Of a stretch of 64,000 nucleotides of DNA, positions 1 to 9,355 are shown one piece after another; the stretch's first letter is position 1, and each line of letters starts with the position of its first letter. The DNA comes from Maniola hyperantus (Eukaryota; Arthropoda; Insecta; Lepidoptera; Nymphalidae): contig NC_048537.1 of assembly GCF_902806685.2 (NCBI RefSeq), forward strand, positions 15,212,720-15,276,719. Direction: 5' to 3'. Made by a program: the position numbers and the translations under genes. The notes beneath the pieces are model-generated. The model was given only the letters and a program-made list of their open reading frames with translations. It did not search any database and was not told the DNA's origin.

Positions 1-182
1 AATCTGCCAACGAGTAAGGTCACAGTTTAAGTAGTAATCTCCAAGTAAAAACAACTTTATCTGAGGTTACAAGAACATGTACCTCTGTCCTCTACTGGCC
101 GCAAACAAACAAGCTGATTTCAATGTTTGCTGAAGGTACGGTTTTAGGATTCCGTAGTTAAATAAGGAACCCTAACCCTTTA
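1..182. other. No recognisable feature
   Basis: AT-rich sequence. A short stretch near 148-176 resembles the GGGTTCCGTA end motif of Rep-1 but is too short to call. Confidence 0.4.
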
Positions 183-328
183 CCCTCTAACAAATAAACC
201 TGGAATAGCGGTGGAATAGTTATACTCTGTTTTGTCTTTTTCCTTCGAATGTCAAATTACTGATGACAGAGAAAGACAAAACGGAGTATAACTATTCCAC
301 CGCTATTCCAGGTTTATTTGTTAGAGGG
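183..328. mobile_element. MITE-7, near-perfect foldback element
   Basis: Two arms of about 57 bases, starting CCCTCTAACAAATAAACC and ending in its complement, differ at one base (T in the left arm, C opposite it) and enclose about 32 bases. Both sides carry TTA, which could be a 3-base target duplication of the PIF/Harbinger type, but the termini do not prove a superfamily. High arm identity suggests a young or gene-converted copy. Confidence 0.75.
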
Positions 329-478
329 TTATAGTTTTGTGAAGCCCGTCTATTCGTCTTCTACACTAAAAATTATCACGTCATCTACACTTCTATACCT
401 ACTATAATATTTTAATAAGAAACGATTTTGAAAAATTATTCTTTTACCAGTAGAAAGCTACATTATTCTTGAGTGATA

Positions 479-866
479 TCCATACTAATATTATAAATGC
501 AAAAGTGTCTGTCTGTCTGTCTATCTGTCTACCTGTCTGTCTGGCTGCTAGCTTTTCACGGCTCAACCGTTCAACCGATTTTGACGAAATTTGGTACAGA
601 GTTAGCTTATATCCCGGGAAAGGACATAGGCTACTTTTTATCCCGGAAAATTGAAGAGTTCTCACAGGATTTAACGCTGAAGTATTTCGACTCTCAAATT
701 TGGTTTCGTTTGGTGAGACGTAAAATCTTGTACTACGGGTACAGATAGCTATTATGACGTAGGCATCTGCTAAGAAAGGATTTTTAAAAAATCAATTGCT
801 AAGGGGGTGAAATAGGGGTTTGAAATTTGTGTAGTCCACGCGCACGAAGTCGCGAGCATAAGCTAG
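479..866 (+). mobile_element. Chimeric Helitron: Hel-A front, Hel-B back
   Basis: Positions 479-674 match the Hel-A 5' half (TCCATACTAATATTATAAA, GTCT tract, CCGATTTTGACGAAATTTGG, GGCTACTTTTTATCCCGG). Positions 742-866 match the Hel-B 3' half (AGCTATTATGACGTAGGC to AGCATAAGCTAG). The 67 bases between belong clearly to neither, though GGTGAGACGTAAAATCTT recurs at 28.77 kb. The left flank is A and the right flank T, as for a single insertion. Positions about 421-478 in front look like a Hel-F fragment. Confidence 0.7.
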
Positions 867-867
867 T

Positions 868-957
868 AAGTTAAATAATTCTTGCTCCTGCAAACGCTTA
901 TGTCTCTAACTTATACCACTTATTTCGATTAATAACAAGGACCTAATATACACTCGT
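868..957. other. Short unassigned spacer
   Basis: AT-rich; no repeat family recognised between the chimeric Helitron and Rep-5. Confidence 0.3.
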
Positions 958-1114
958 AATTCAGCCTAAATACCCCATCTCCCAATGTCGAACGTGACTA
1001 GGATCGCAATAGGATCGATTTATCACTACTGCTACTACATCACACGCCATGTTAGGCGAGGCACGTATATCACTCACTAATCACTCATTATGTCCTGGTA
1101 CATTGTTGGCATGA
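958..1114. repeat. Rep-5 copy 1
   Basis: Shares with 2449-2613 the ordered blocks CCTAAATA-CCCATCT, CGTGAC, GGATCGATTTAT, ACTAC and TCATTATGTCCTGGTACATT. Class unknown. Confidence 0.6.
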
Positions 1115-1206
1115 TTAAATTTGAAGCACCAGAAGACATATATTATAGGGTAACGTTTGTTCTAAAGTCAAAACTGAAGCCAGTAATTTAAAACAATTAT
1201 AAATAA

Positions 1207-1434
1207 CTAGCTTATACTCGCGACTTCGTCCGCGTGGACTACACGAATTTCAAACCCCTATTTCACCCCCTTAGGGGTTGTATTTTCAAAAATCCTTTCT
1301 TAGCGGACGCCTACGTCATAATAGCTATCTGCATGCCAAATTTCAGCCCGATCCGTCCAGTAGTTTGAGCTGTGCGTTGATAGATCAGTCAGTCAGTCAG
1401 TCAGTCAGTCACCTTTTCCTTTTATATATTTAGA
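1207..1434 (-). mobile_element. Hel-B, complete copy
   Basis: Reference Hel-B copy, 228 bases. Read on the minus strand it starts TCTAAATATATAAAAGG, has a GACT/CAGT tract, the block CTACTGGACGGATCGGGC, and a 3' end with GCGGACGAAGTCGCG followed by AGTATAAGCTAG. The TC start, CTAG end and A/T flank fit Helitrons (rolling-circle transposons with no target duplication). It has no coding capacity and must depend on a partner element. It abuts the next copy without spacer. Confidence 0.75.
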
Positions 1435-1685
1435 CTAGCTTATGCTCGCGACTTCGTCCGCGTGGACTACAAAATTTCAAAACCCTATTTCACCCCCTTA
1501 GGAGTTGAATTTTCAAAAATCCTTTCTTAGCGGATGCCTACGTCATAATAGCTATCTGCATGCCAAATTTCAGCCCGATCCGTCCAGTAGTTTGAGCTGT
1601 GCGTTGATAGATCAGTCAGTCAGTCAGTCAGTCATTCAGTCAGTCAGTCAGTCAGTCAGTCACCTTTTCCTTTTATATATATAGA
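1435..1685 (-). mobile_element. Hel-B, second copy in direct tandem
   Basis: Follows the previous copy with zero spacer (TTTAGA directly followed by CTAGCTTATGC). Its CAGT tract is longer and carries one CATT interruption. Ends TATATAGA with T following. Confidence 0.75.
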
Positions 1686-1688
1686 TAT

Positions 1689-1808
1689 CTCCCTTGAAAA
1701 AGGACCCCGTATGGGTTCGAAACTAGTCGGGCTAACGTCGACTAAATACGTGAGTAAAGCCGTGGACAGATATTATTTGGAATGGAAATTACTCACGGTA
1801 GTTTAAAC
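1689..1808 (-). repeat. Rep-4 copy
   Basis: Contains CCCTTGAAAAAGGACCCCG, GGGTTCGAAACTAGTCGG and GCTAACGTCGACTAAATACG, also found inverted at 6.4 kb, 51.0 kb and, decayed, 59.2 kb. Ends CTCACGGTAGTTTAAACGC. Confidence 0.65.
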
Positions 1809-1828
1809 GCTAAAACAATTATAAATTA

Positions 1829-2044
1829 CTTGATGATGCCCACGACTTCGTTCGCGTGGATTTTGGTATTTATAAATCCCGTAGGAACTCTTTATTTTCC
1901 GGGATAAAAAGTAGCCTATGTCCTTCCGCGGGATGCAAACTATCTCTGTACCAAAGTTCATTAAAATCGGTTGAATGGATGGGCCGTGAAAAGCTAGCAG
2001 ACAGACAGAGAGACACACTTTCGCATTTATGATATCAGTATAGA
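1829..2044 (-). mobile_element. Hel-A, full length with decayed 3' end
   Basis: All Hel-A blocks are present on the minus strand; the CTAG terminus reads as CAAG, so this end is mutated. Confidence 0.7.
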
Positions 2045-2056
2045 TTTATTGTCAAA

Positions 2057-2285
2057 CTAGATGATGCCCGCGATTTCGTCCGCGTGCATTTAGCTTTTTA
2101 AAAATCCTGTGGGAACTCTTTAATTTTCAGGAATAAAAAGTAGCCTAGTATGTCCTTTCCCGGGATGTAACCTATCTCTGTACCAAATTTCGTCAAAATC
2201 GGTTGAACGGTTGAGCCGTGAAAAGCTAGCAGACAGACAGACAGACAGACACACTTTCGCATTTAATATATAATATTAGTATGGA
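2057..2285 (-). mobile_element. Hel-A, complete copy
   Basis: Intact TC start and CTAG end with A and T flanks; (GTCT)n tract of about five units. Only 12 bases separate it from the previous copy in the same orientation. Confidence 0.8.
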
Positions 2286-2448
2286 TCAAACAAAGTAATC
2301 GAAACCGCCCTTTTTTTTGAAAAGGGGTGTATTTCCCAGTACCTAATCTTTTAACTTGTAAACACCGGTTATAAATAGTCATATGAATAATAGTAAATTT
2401 TCCATATGAACTGTCCGCAAAAAAGCAAACCATGTAATATAATGTGAG

Positions 2449-2613
2449 TCCGCCTAAATAACCCATCTTCCGTGTCAGTGAAACGTGACCGGGTTTACTA
2501 TTGGATCGATTTATTACCATTGCCACTACACGACGCGACGGCCGACGCGCTACGCTGGGTTGATCAGTGATCTTGTAAACCACATACTATCATTCATTAT
2601 GTCCTGGTACATT
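2449..2613. repeat. Rep-5 copy 2
   Basis: Homologous to 958-1114 over about 155 bases with scattered differences; extra GC-rich bases (CGACGCGACGGCCGACGCGC) lie in the middle. Confidence 0.6.
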
Positions 2614-2637
2614 ACCTCTCGTTGGACATGGAAACTA

Positions 2638-2793
2638 CAGTGCGACAAGGCTCTCTTGGCACTTGAATGACATTGATAGGGGGGCGCTGTTGGAGAACAA
2701 AGACTTAGAATAATCAAACAAGAACAAAGGGGACTCTTGACGGCAACGTTAGTTCCGATTTTCACCACTCGCCAAGATAGCATTGTCGCACTG
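2638..2793. mobile_element. MITE-1 copy, 156 bases
   Basis: Ends CAGTGCGACAAGGCT and, inverted and slightly diverged, ATTGTCGCACTG, flanked on both sides by TA (2636-2637, 2794-2795). CAGT termini with TA target sites fit Tc1/mariner-type MITEs. Other copies at 18444 and 59871. Confidence 0.8.
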
Positions 2794-2964
2794 TACAGTT
2801 GATTTTAACGTAACTGATTTTGTTGGAATTTGGGATATATAACTTTTTACCAAGAGACACTATATCTTGGTGAAAACCAAAATTTTACTTGATAATAGTC
2901 TTACTTATACTCCAGATAGGCAAAGCTTAATCTATGAATTTTAAAAAGTGAAGACTTTGTAAAC

Positions 2965-3515
2965 TTGTGTTCCGCTACCATTCCGTTCCGTCACCACTTG
3001 AAAGGTACACACTACATTATTTTGAGCAATTCTCGCTCTTCTCGGGATGCCATTGCAAGTTCTTGGTCCACATACCCACTCGTGAATGACATCAGAAGCG
3101 AACTGTCACGGGCGGCGGTACAGGGTTGCTGCTTGAAATTCTGGTAGGTGCGCGCTCATATTGGTATACCCGGAAATGAGCGTGCAGATGAGCTCGCCAA
3201 GCATGCTGCCCTTTATAAAAGAACGGCTGCTGACTATGACAGGTTTCCGATGTCGTTTGCGAGATGTACGATACGGCAACGCACTCTGAACGCCTGGCAG
3301 ACTGAATACTCTGAAACCTGGCAGGGCAAAATTACCAAATTGTTCTTGCCAGACATGCGCAAAGTTTAAGCTCCGCGACTCACCTGGATGCTTCTGCACC
3401 TCAGACACCGAGCAACTAGTTGAGAATATCCTGTCACTCAGGATTCTAGATGCAACAGCCTCGCTACGCTCGAGAGTTACTATAAAATCCCTTGTTACGC
3501 TTGGGATTTATCCCG
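2965..3515 (+). pseudogene. LINE ORF2 remnant: RNase H domain and C-terminal finger
   Basis: The frame from 2965 reads YIILSNSRSS..., then LVNDIRSELSRAA, one in-frame TAG at 3145-3147, then RAHIGIPGNERADELAK, the conserved C-terminal RNase H block of I/R1/Jockey-superfamily non-LTR retrotransposons. This frame runs to a stop at 3367-3369. A frameshift around there moves the homologous reading to another frame, LRDSPGCFCTSDTEQLVE, which looks like the cysteine-containing tail that follows RNase H in these elements. The reverse transcriptase part is missing upstream. At least one stop and one frameshift make this a dead copy. The clade within the superfamily is not settled. Confidence 0.75.
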
Positions 3516-3539
3516 GCGCCCGTGACGTAAGACATTACA

Positions 3540-4004
3540 TTACTCCCATGTTGAAAAAAATCTACTATTACTTTGTCATAGGTTGTAATTAACTACCTCT
3601 AGGCTCTATGAGCTCTGTCGACTCAACTTTCGAAAACTTCTAAAGTAGAATGGCCACGATGGGCAATTTATGGTTAAATCACCTTCTATCTATTTCAGTT
3701 CATTGCCCTAAGGATTAAATTACGATGCCACCTGATTATGGCTTCTATCGGCAGCCCCAATTCGATTTTGAACTCCTCTGTCAAATTAAATTAACATCAC
3801 TTACCTACTTTGTCTGTTGATTTGGGTCAATTTCGCCTATCATTCCAAAATATAATTATCATTCCGAAGGATTTCTTCCTATTCTCTTGCAAAAAGGAGA
3901 GAGAGATAGAGATATATCTCTCTAGTCACTAGTGAACCGATTTTGATTAAAGCATCTTTCGAACAGCGAACAATGCATGTAGAAACTAATACAAACAAAA
4001 GAAA
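3540..4004. other. Unassigned; short GA/TA simple repeat
   Basis: Only a GA/TA-rich patch at about 3896-3926 stands out. Confidence 0.4.
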
Positions 4005-4360
4005 CGACGACCTCCCTGGCGCAGTGGTGAGCGCTGTGGTCTTATTAGTGGGAGGTCCCGGGTTCGATTCCTGGCAGGGGTTTGGAATTTTATAATTTCT
4101 AAATTTCTGGTCTGGTCTGGTGGAAGGCTTCGGCCGTGGCTAGTTACCACCCTACCGGCAAAGCCGTGCCGCCAAGCGATTTAGCGTTCCGGTACGATGC
4201 CGTGTAGAAACCAAAGGGGTATGGGTTTAATAAAAACTGTCATACCCCTTCCAGGTTAGCCCGCTATCATCTTAGACTGCATCTTCACTTACCACCAGGT
4301 GAGATTGCAGTCAAGGGCTAACTTGTACCTGAATAAAAAAATAAAAAAAATAAAAAAGAA
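4005..4360 (+). mobile_element. SINE-2, full length
   Basis: tRNA-derived head with an A box (TGGCGCAGTGGTGAGCG) and B box (GGGTTCGATTCC), so transcription by RNA polymerase III is expected. The body includes GGTCTGGTCTGGTGG, GGCTTCGGCCGTGGCTAG and GGGGTATGGGTTTAATAAA. The tail is A-rich (GAATAAAAAAATAAAA). A possible A-rich target duplication is too low-complexity to trust. Confidence 0.8.
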
Positions 4361-4683
4361 AATAATTTATTAAAGTAGAAATTATTCTCTAAAAACCTGT
4401 ATTAACCATTTTAGTAATCCCACCATATTCGCAGAGGCAGTAAAATTTCTTTCATCGAATAATTTTTTAATCTATCTTTTAGAGGCTCACCTTCGTGAAA
4501 ATTATAATTCCTCCTTTATCCCCCTTTATCCCGCTCGGGTCGAAGCCTTTTTCATAGCGACCTTTGAAACGAATTATATTTTATTCGGTTTGAAAACATT
4601 TTTATTTTATTTTTAAGAGTATTAAGTAAGTAGGTGACAGTACATTTATAATTTTATTACATTTTGAATATTTTAAATTAAAA
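4361..4683. other. Unassigned AT-rich spacer
   Basis: Lies inside the inverted SINE-2 pair; no repeat or coding signal seen. Confidence 0.35.
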
Positions 4684-4853
4684 CTGTGGCTAATTCCTTT
4701 GTACACAATCTCTAAACTAAACTAAAATGGCACATCTAAATCTATTGATATCCCTTTCATAATGTTGCATGCGGAAAAGGATAGCATTAGTTTTAGACCT
4801 GTTAATTTAGTTTAGTTTAGAGATTGTGTACAAGAGAATCGGCCCCACTGTCC
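4684..4853. mobile_element. MITE-6 copy with 27-base perfect arms
   Basis: Arms at 4699-4725 and 4807-4833 (TTGTACACAATCTCTAAACT and complement) match perfectly, and outer bases ACTGTGGCTAATTC / GGCCCCACTGT extend the inverted repeat imperfectly. The centre (TCTAAAT-TATTG-TATCC) matches 46823-46947. Confidence 0.65.
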
Positions 4854-4990
4854 CTCTATAATTTTTTATTTGTACAGACCTACACATTAGTAGTTTCTTC
4901 TGCGAATTCTTCATACAATTTTATTTTTCTTGCAACTCAACCATGATTGTTGAATCTTGACTCTTGAAGTTATGATCTTCCATGGTGATT

Positions 4991-5333
4991 TTCTTTTTTT
5001 TTATTCAGATACAAGTTAGCCCTTGACTGCAATCTCACCTGGTGGTAAGTGATGATACAGTCTAAGATGATAGCGGGCTAACCTGGAAGGGGTATGGTAG
5101 TTTTTATTAAACCCATACCCCTTTGGTTTCTACACGGCATCGTACCGGAACGCTAAATTGCTTGGCGGCACGGCTTTGCCGGTAGGGTGGTAATTAGCCA
5201 CGGCCGAAGCCTCCCACCAGACCAGACCAGAAATTTAGAAATTATAAAATTCCAAACCCCTGCCAAGAATCGAACCCGGGACCTCCCACTATTAAGACCA
5301 CGGCGCTCACCACTGCGCCAGGCAGGTCTTCAA
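4991..5333 (-). mobile_element. SINE-2, full length, opposite orientation
   Basis: Complete copy from T-rich tail (4991) to tRNA-like head (about 5320), about 90% similar by eye to the copy at 4005. Together they form a long inverted repeat with a 0.63-kb loop. Confidence 0.8.
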
Positions 5334-6240
5334 AACTGGTGATAAAACTGTAAGACACTTATAAGTAATTCATTAGAAAAACACTTAGATATCGTCTTTT
5401 CATTGGAGCACAGAAAGTTCTGCTTATAAACTATTTTTCGAAATCACCAATACACAACCATAGATTAAACTTGTGTTACTATTTTTCTGAAATTAACTTT
5501 CTATAGCCCATGCTCTATTTATCGAGCTCTTATCAGTGTAGTTACTGCTCAGCCATAGAGATAGTTGAGTATCGAGTCAAGTAAATATAAACCTCGCGGG
5601 CACGTTCGTTTATTGATCGAACTCATGGCTTTTGCCATTTTTATATTACACGACCAACTGTTTGTCCTTTCCGATCATCCATTAAAGGATGGCTGTTTTA
5701 GGGTATAATAAACGGAATAAGTTGTCTGGATGATTACATCTATTGCTACATAAAACTATAGGCATTCAAAAATGTAACCTATATATCTAAAAAAATCTTA
5801 TCGTATTGTTGACGACGACGTGTCGTTAGTCGTTACTGTCGTTATAAACCGCCGCCGTTATGAGGTGTGGCCTCCAATAAAATATCGGGAAGTATCAAGG
5901 GAAAGTATCACGTATTCTTCAAATCACAAGACCGCGGGTCGCATAAGAGAGTACCGGATGTTATGGTTATCAAACTCTATGAAACAATGTACTTGAACTG
6001 CACTTGAGACTGCTTTGTGGGATCGTAAACCAGTTAAACTTGTGGGGCGACTCGGTCACTAGTTCTCTAAACTTCAACACGTATCTTGCCGGAGGAAGTT
6101 ATTATACCACTGAGTAAGGATATGATATTATAGACAGAGGTTAGACGAAACCGTCTAGTCTAGACAGAGCAATCGTACGGTAAATGCGGGACGAAGAAGC
6201 GATCCGAACTAGCCCACGTTAGGGCCCCATATTGAAGGGT
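5334..6240. other. Unassigned unique-looking DNA
   Basis: No repeat family, long frame or promoter recognised. A short GAC/GTCGTT-rich patch occurs at 5811-5870. Confidence 0.4.
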
Positions 6241-6284
6241 CGTCGTGTTCGTCATTTACCACGAGATCAAAAGCGACGGCCTAC

Positions 6285-6371
6285 TTCTGTAACATATTCT
6301 GTATATGTTACAGAATTCACCCAATTCTGTAACATATACAGAATATGTTGCAGAATTGGGTGAATTCTGCA
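6285..6371. repeat. Nested palindromes
   Basis: A 31-base block at 6285-6315 is the reverse complement of 6325-6355 with one mismatch. The 9-base spacer and neighbours form further palindromes around CAGAATTCACCCAATTCTG and its complement at 6349-6370. The motif TCTGTAACATAT is used repeatedly. Confidence 0.75.
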
Positions 6372-6395
6372 ACATGTTCTGTATTTTAGCGTTTA

Positions 6396-6562
6396 AACTA
6401 CCGTGAGTGATTTCCATTGTACATCATATCTGTCCCGGCTGTACTCACGTGTTTAGTCGACGCTAGCCCGACTAGTTTCGAACCCATCCGGGGTCCTTTT
6501 TCAAGGGAGGGGGTCAGTCAGTAAACACGTAAGTACAGCCGGGACAGATATGATATACAATG
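6396..6562 (+). repeat. Rep-4 copy with long inverted ends
   Basis: Arms of about 38 bases (CATATCTGTCCCGGCTGTAC... and complement, 6414-6452 and 6521-6561) enclose the conserved core GGGCTAGCGTCG-like/ACTAGTTTCGAACCCATCC. This copy suggests Rep-4 is itself a foldback element. Confidence 0.6.
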
Positions 6563-6593
6563 TTCTGTATTCTGTAACTCACATAAAAATGTT

Positions 6594-6807
6594 CGTATAT
6601 ATTTAGTAGATCCACTCTTTTCGCCATAGTACATCCAACCTAAGTTGGGGCAAAGCGGATGCACTTCAATCCCCCTAGGTCTTTTGTATTCGACCCTTTT
6701 CTTTTCCCTTTCTAATCCTTCCCCTAGACCGGCTTCAACAACCGTTCTAATAGGTTGAATTGTTGCCTTCAGGTTTACGTTCCGTGTAAAAAGATTATCC
6801 ACTTTCA
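6594..6807 (-). other. Unrecognised open stretch on the minus strand
   Basis: A minus-strand frame spanning 6518-6877 runs through Rep-4 and Rep-1 at its two ends, so most of it is accidental. The middle (6600-6805) encodes a peptide including GIEVHPLCPNLGWMYYGEK. I do not recognise it. It may be a repeat-borne remnant; no function is claimed. Confidence 0.25.
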
Positions 6808-7244
6808 AAAAACCGGCCAAGTGCGAGTCAGGCTCGCGCACCGAGGGTTCCGTAGTACAGTCATATTTTTTCGACATTTTGCACGATGAATCAAAAACTA
6901 TGATTCATAAAAATAAATAAAAATTTGTTTTAGAATCCACAGGTGAAGCCCTTTCATATGATACCCCACTTGATATAGTTATCTTACTTTGATAATTGAA
7001 AAATACTAATTACATTCGTTCATGACCACAATTTAATTTTTTTTGTGTGATGTAACTACAAATTCACGGTTTTCAGATTTTTCCCCTAATGTCTGCTATA
7101 AGACCTACCTACCTGCCAAATTTCATGATTCTAGGTCAACGGGAAGTACCCTGTTGGTTTCTTGACAGACCGACAGACAGACAGACAGACAACAAAGTGA
7201 TCCTATAAGGGTTCCGGTTTTCCTTTTGAGGTACGGAACCCTAA
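6808..7244 (+). mobile_element. Rep-1 copy, 437 bases
   Basis: Starts AAAAACCGGCCAAGTGCGAG, with a short hairpin GCGAG/CTCGC, and ends with a hairpin GGGTTCCG/CGGAACCC followed by CTAA. The middle has GACAGACAGACA and CCTGCCAAATTTCATGATTC. Non-coding. A hairpin before CTAA could suggest a Helitron-like end, but the spacing is unusual, so it is left unclassified. Other copies at 20665, 42669 and 61719. Confidence 0.75.
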
Positions 7245-7742
7245 AGTGTTCAAGCCAATTAATTTCTTACAATAATATTAACTATATTAATTCACATTAT
7301 ATTCTGTGTCCTTATATGCCTCAAATAACATGACCTTTTCCATGTTTGATTTTTTTTGTTTAAATTAAATATTTCTGTTATGTTCCTTCTATCAACTTTT
7401 TAAATGAAATCTATTGAGTTTACTAACGTAAAGAAAAATAGTTACTAAAGAAAATCAGTTTCACTAAAAACTATCTTCTTTATTGTCTTCTATCTCGTTT
7501 TTATTTTCTTTGTTTTGCAATGTACCTACTTTGTTATAAAGCTGCTGCATAATAGTTTTGATTAGGACCACAGAATAGGGGGTGGCCTTCCAACATCAAT
7601 GATTATGATCGATGTTTAATAATAATCCTACCAAATAGCCATAATTTATTTTATCTGTTGCATACATCAAAAAAAAAATTTAAAGTGTCGTGCTTTATAT
7701 TTTGTCGAATTAGCAATCGAGTTAGTTTTATGAATAACTAGA
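7245..7742. other. Unassigned AT-rich DNA
   Basis: No repeat family or coding signal seen. Confidence 0.4.
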
Positions 7743-7926
7743 CTAGATGATGCCAGCACAGGTTTTTAAAAATCCCGTTCCGGGATAGAAAAAATCCGGG
7801 ATGCAAGCTATCTCTGCACTAAAATTCGTCAAAATCGGTTGAACGGATGGGCCGTGGAGGACCAGCAGACACAGACAGACAGACAGACAGACAGAAACTA
7901 TTTTGCATTTATAATATTAGTATGGA
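7743..7926 (-). mobile_element. Hel-A, internally shortened
   Basis: Both termini present; the conserved GCGACTTCGTCCGCG block near the 3' end is deleted, leaving GATGATGCCAGCACAGG. A (GACA)n tract sits at about 7870-7893. Confidence 0.7.
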
Positions 7927-8220
7927 ATATGATTTTTAGTCTATGTTTTATTACAATGTAGAGGTCGCTCGCTGTTGACTTACTGTTGTTTGTTAGTTAT
8001 TAGTTACTGGTACGAATTAAAGTTTTATTAGTTAGGAACTACAAAGCCACGAGGGCTGCGTTGTTTGGATTGTTACAGTGGGGTTGCGAATTTGTTTATC
8101 TGTTGATTATGTTCGACTATGCACAATCCTTTGTAAAGGGTTTTTTATTAAGAGCGATCGTTTGAATTGAAATAAAATTGTGTAAGTGATATTGCCACAA
8201 TATTTATTTTATTTACCCTG
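7927..8220. other. Unassigned
   Basis: Nothing recognised. Confidence 0.3.
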
Positions 8221-8275
8221 TACCCTTATTATAAATGCGAAAGTGTGTTTGTTTGTTGGTTTGTCCTTCAATCTA
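8221..8275 (+). mobile_element. Hel-C 5' fragment
   Basis: Matches the Hel-C front: TTATAAATGCGAAAGTGTG followed by GTTTGTTTGTTGG and TTTGTCCTTCAATC, then truncated. Confidence 0.6.
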
Positions 8276-8484
8276 CAAACCTAATACCAGACACTTAAGG
8301 CCATTGCATTCGCTAATGACAGTTGCCGTTTCACCTTGAAACTAGCAATTTTTGTTTTGGCGTTTGGTTTTGGCGCAATTTATTGACATTTGATCAGCTG
8401 ATACTAATTACTAACACGCACTTTTAGTACTTTAACGTACTAGGGTAAAGGACTCCAGTAAATGAACGAATACGAAACCTCGAA

Positions 8485-8553
8485 AAAATCGGTGTACATA
8501 CATTTAAAAAAACGGGCCGAATTGAGAACCATCTCCTTTTTGGAAGTTGGTTA
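8485..8553. repeat. Rep-7 fragment
   Basis: AACGGGCCGAATTGAGAACC followed by CCTTTTTGGAAGTTGG recurs inverted at 28.9 and 38.0 kb. Possibly the end of a larger repeat; class unknown. Confidence 0.5.
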
Positions 8554-8554
8554 C

Positions 8555-8672
8555 TAAATGCGAAAGTGTATCTGTCTGTCTGCTAAGGCTAATTTTTAAC
8601 CCGTAAAATTAGAGAGTTCCCACGGGATTTTCAAAAAGCCTAAAGCCACGCCCACGAAATCGCGGGCATCAT
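8555..8672 (+). mobile_element. Hel-A, internally deleted
   Basis: About 118 bases: GTCT tract joined directly to the CCCGTAAAAT/GTTCCCACGGG back half, ending GGGCATCATTTAG (CTAG decayed to TTAG). Confidence 0.65.
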
Positions 8673-8759
8673 TTAGTATTTTTTTATTATTTTGTGTATC
8701 TATATTATAGTCATAAATTATTTAATAATCAAAAAGAGCAAAAATAATGCGCGGTATTA

Positions 8760-8884
8760 ATTATTGTTGTACTTATATTTTTTTATTTAACAGGAAAACT
8801 TACAGCTAATTGGAAAAGTAAATTGATAAGAACAGAAGAAAATTGAAGCTGATGACAAGTTTCACAAATAGAATTTATATAAGA
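8760..8884. repeat. Rep-6 copy, left part
   Basis: Shares AACAGGAAAACTTACAGCTA, AGAACAGAAGAA and GACAAGTTT with 34583-34762. Interrupted here by Hel-B; its right part resumes at 9490. Confidence 0.7.
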
Positions 8885-8999
8885 CTAGCTTATGCTCGCG
8901 ACTACGTCCGCGTAGACTACATCAATTTCAAACACCTATTTCACCCCCTTAGGAGTTGAATTTTCAAAAAATCCTTTCTTAGCGGATGCCTACGTCGTA

Positions 9000-9355
9000 G
9001 ATAGATAGAAATACTTTATTGCACATAAAAAATATTACATAACATGACAAAGAAACTAAAACGAAAAAAAGATTGTATGCAAAGGCGGCCTTATTGCTCA
9101 CAGCAATCTACCAGGCAACCTTTGGTGAAAGGAGAAACTAGGTGTGTTGGATAGTACTTACACGCAATACAGAAAAATGAAGTAGTATAAAACAATATAA
9201 TATAATTAATTAATAAGTACCTAACTATTTCAGTAATACATACATAACTATCATACATATACATATCTATTATAAATATCAATATATATACAATCCATAA
9301 TAGTAATATATATATATATATATATATATTACTCGACTACGACGATAGGTATATA
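9000..9355 (-). mobile_element. LINE 3' end inserted in Hel-B
   Basis: Starts GATAGATAGAAATACTTTAT (complement of an A-rich LINE tail) and contains GGCGGCCTTATTGCTCACAG and CAATCTACCAGGCAACC, which I believe is a common lepidopteran LINE 3' region; the clade is unsure. TACGTCGTA-like bases on both sides suggest a target duplication. It contains an (AT)n tract at about 9307-9329. Confidence 0.55.

Noticed and set aside
3367..3410. Natural end of the LINE ORF at the TAA
   Set aside because: The homologous C-terminal reading continues in another frame (SPGCFCTSDTEQ), so the stop is due to a frameshift.
4011..4082. tRNA genes (here and at the heads of the other SINE copies, e.g. 21324, 28991, 61551)
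   Set aside because: A and B boxes are present, but each head is followed by the same SINE body and tail, and the cloverleaf ends do not pair as in a mature tRNA.
6518..6877. Minus-strand 119-residue protein
   Set aside because: Both ends are repeat sequence (Rep-4 and Rep-1); the middle is unrecognised.
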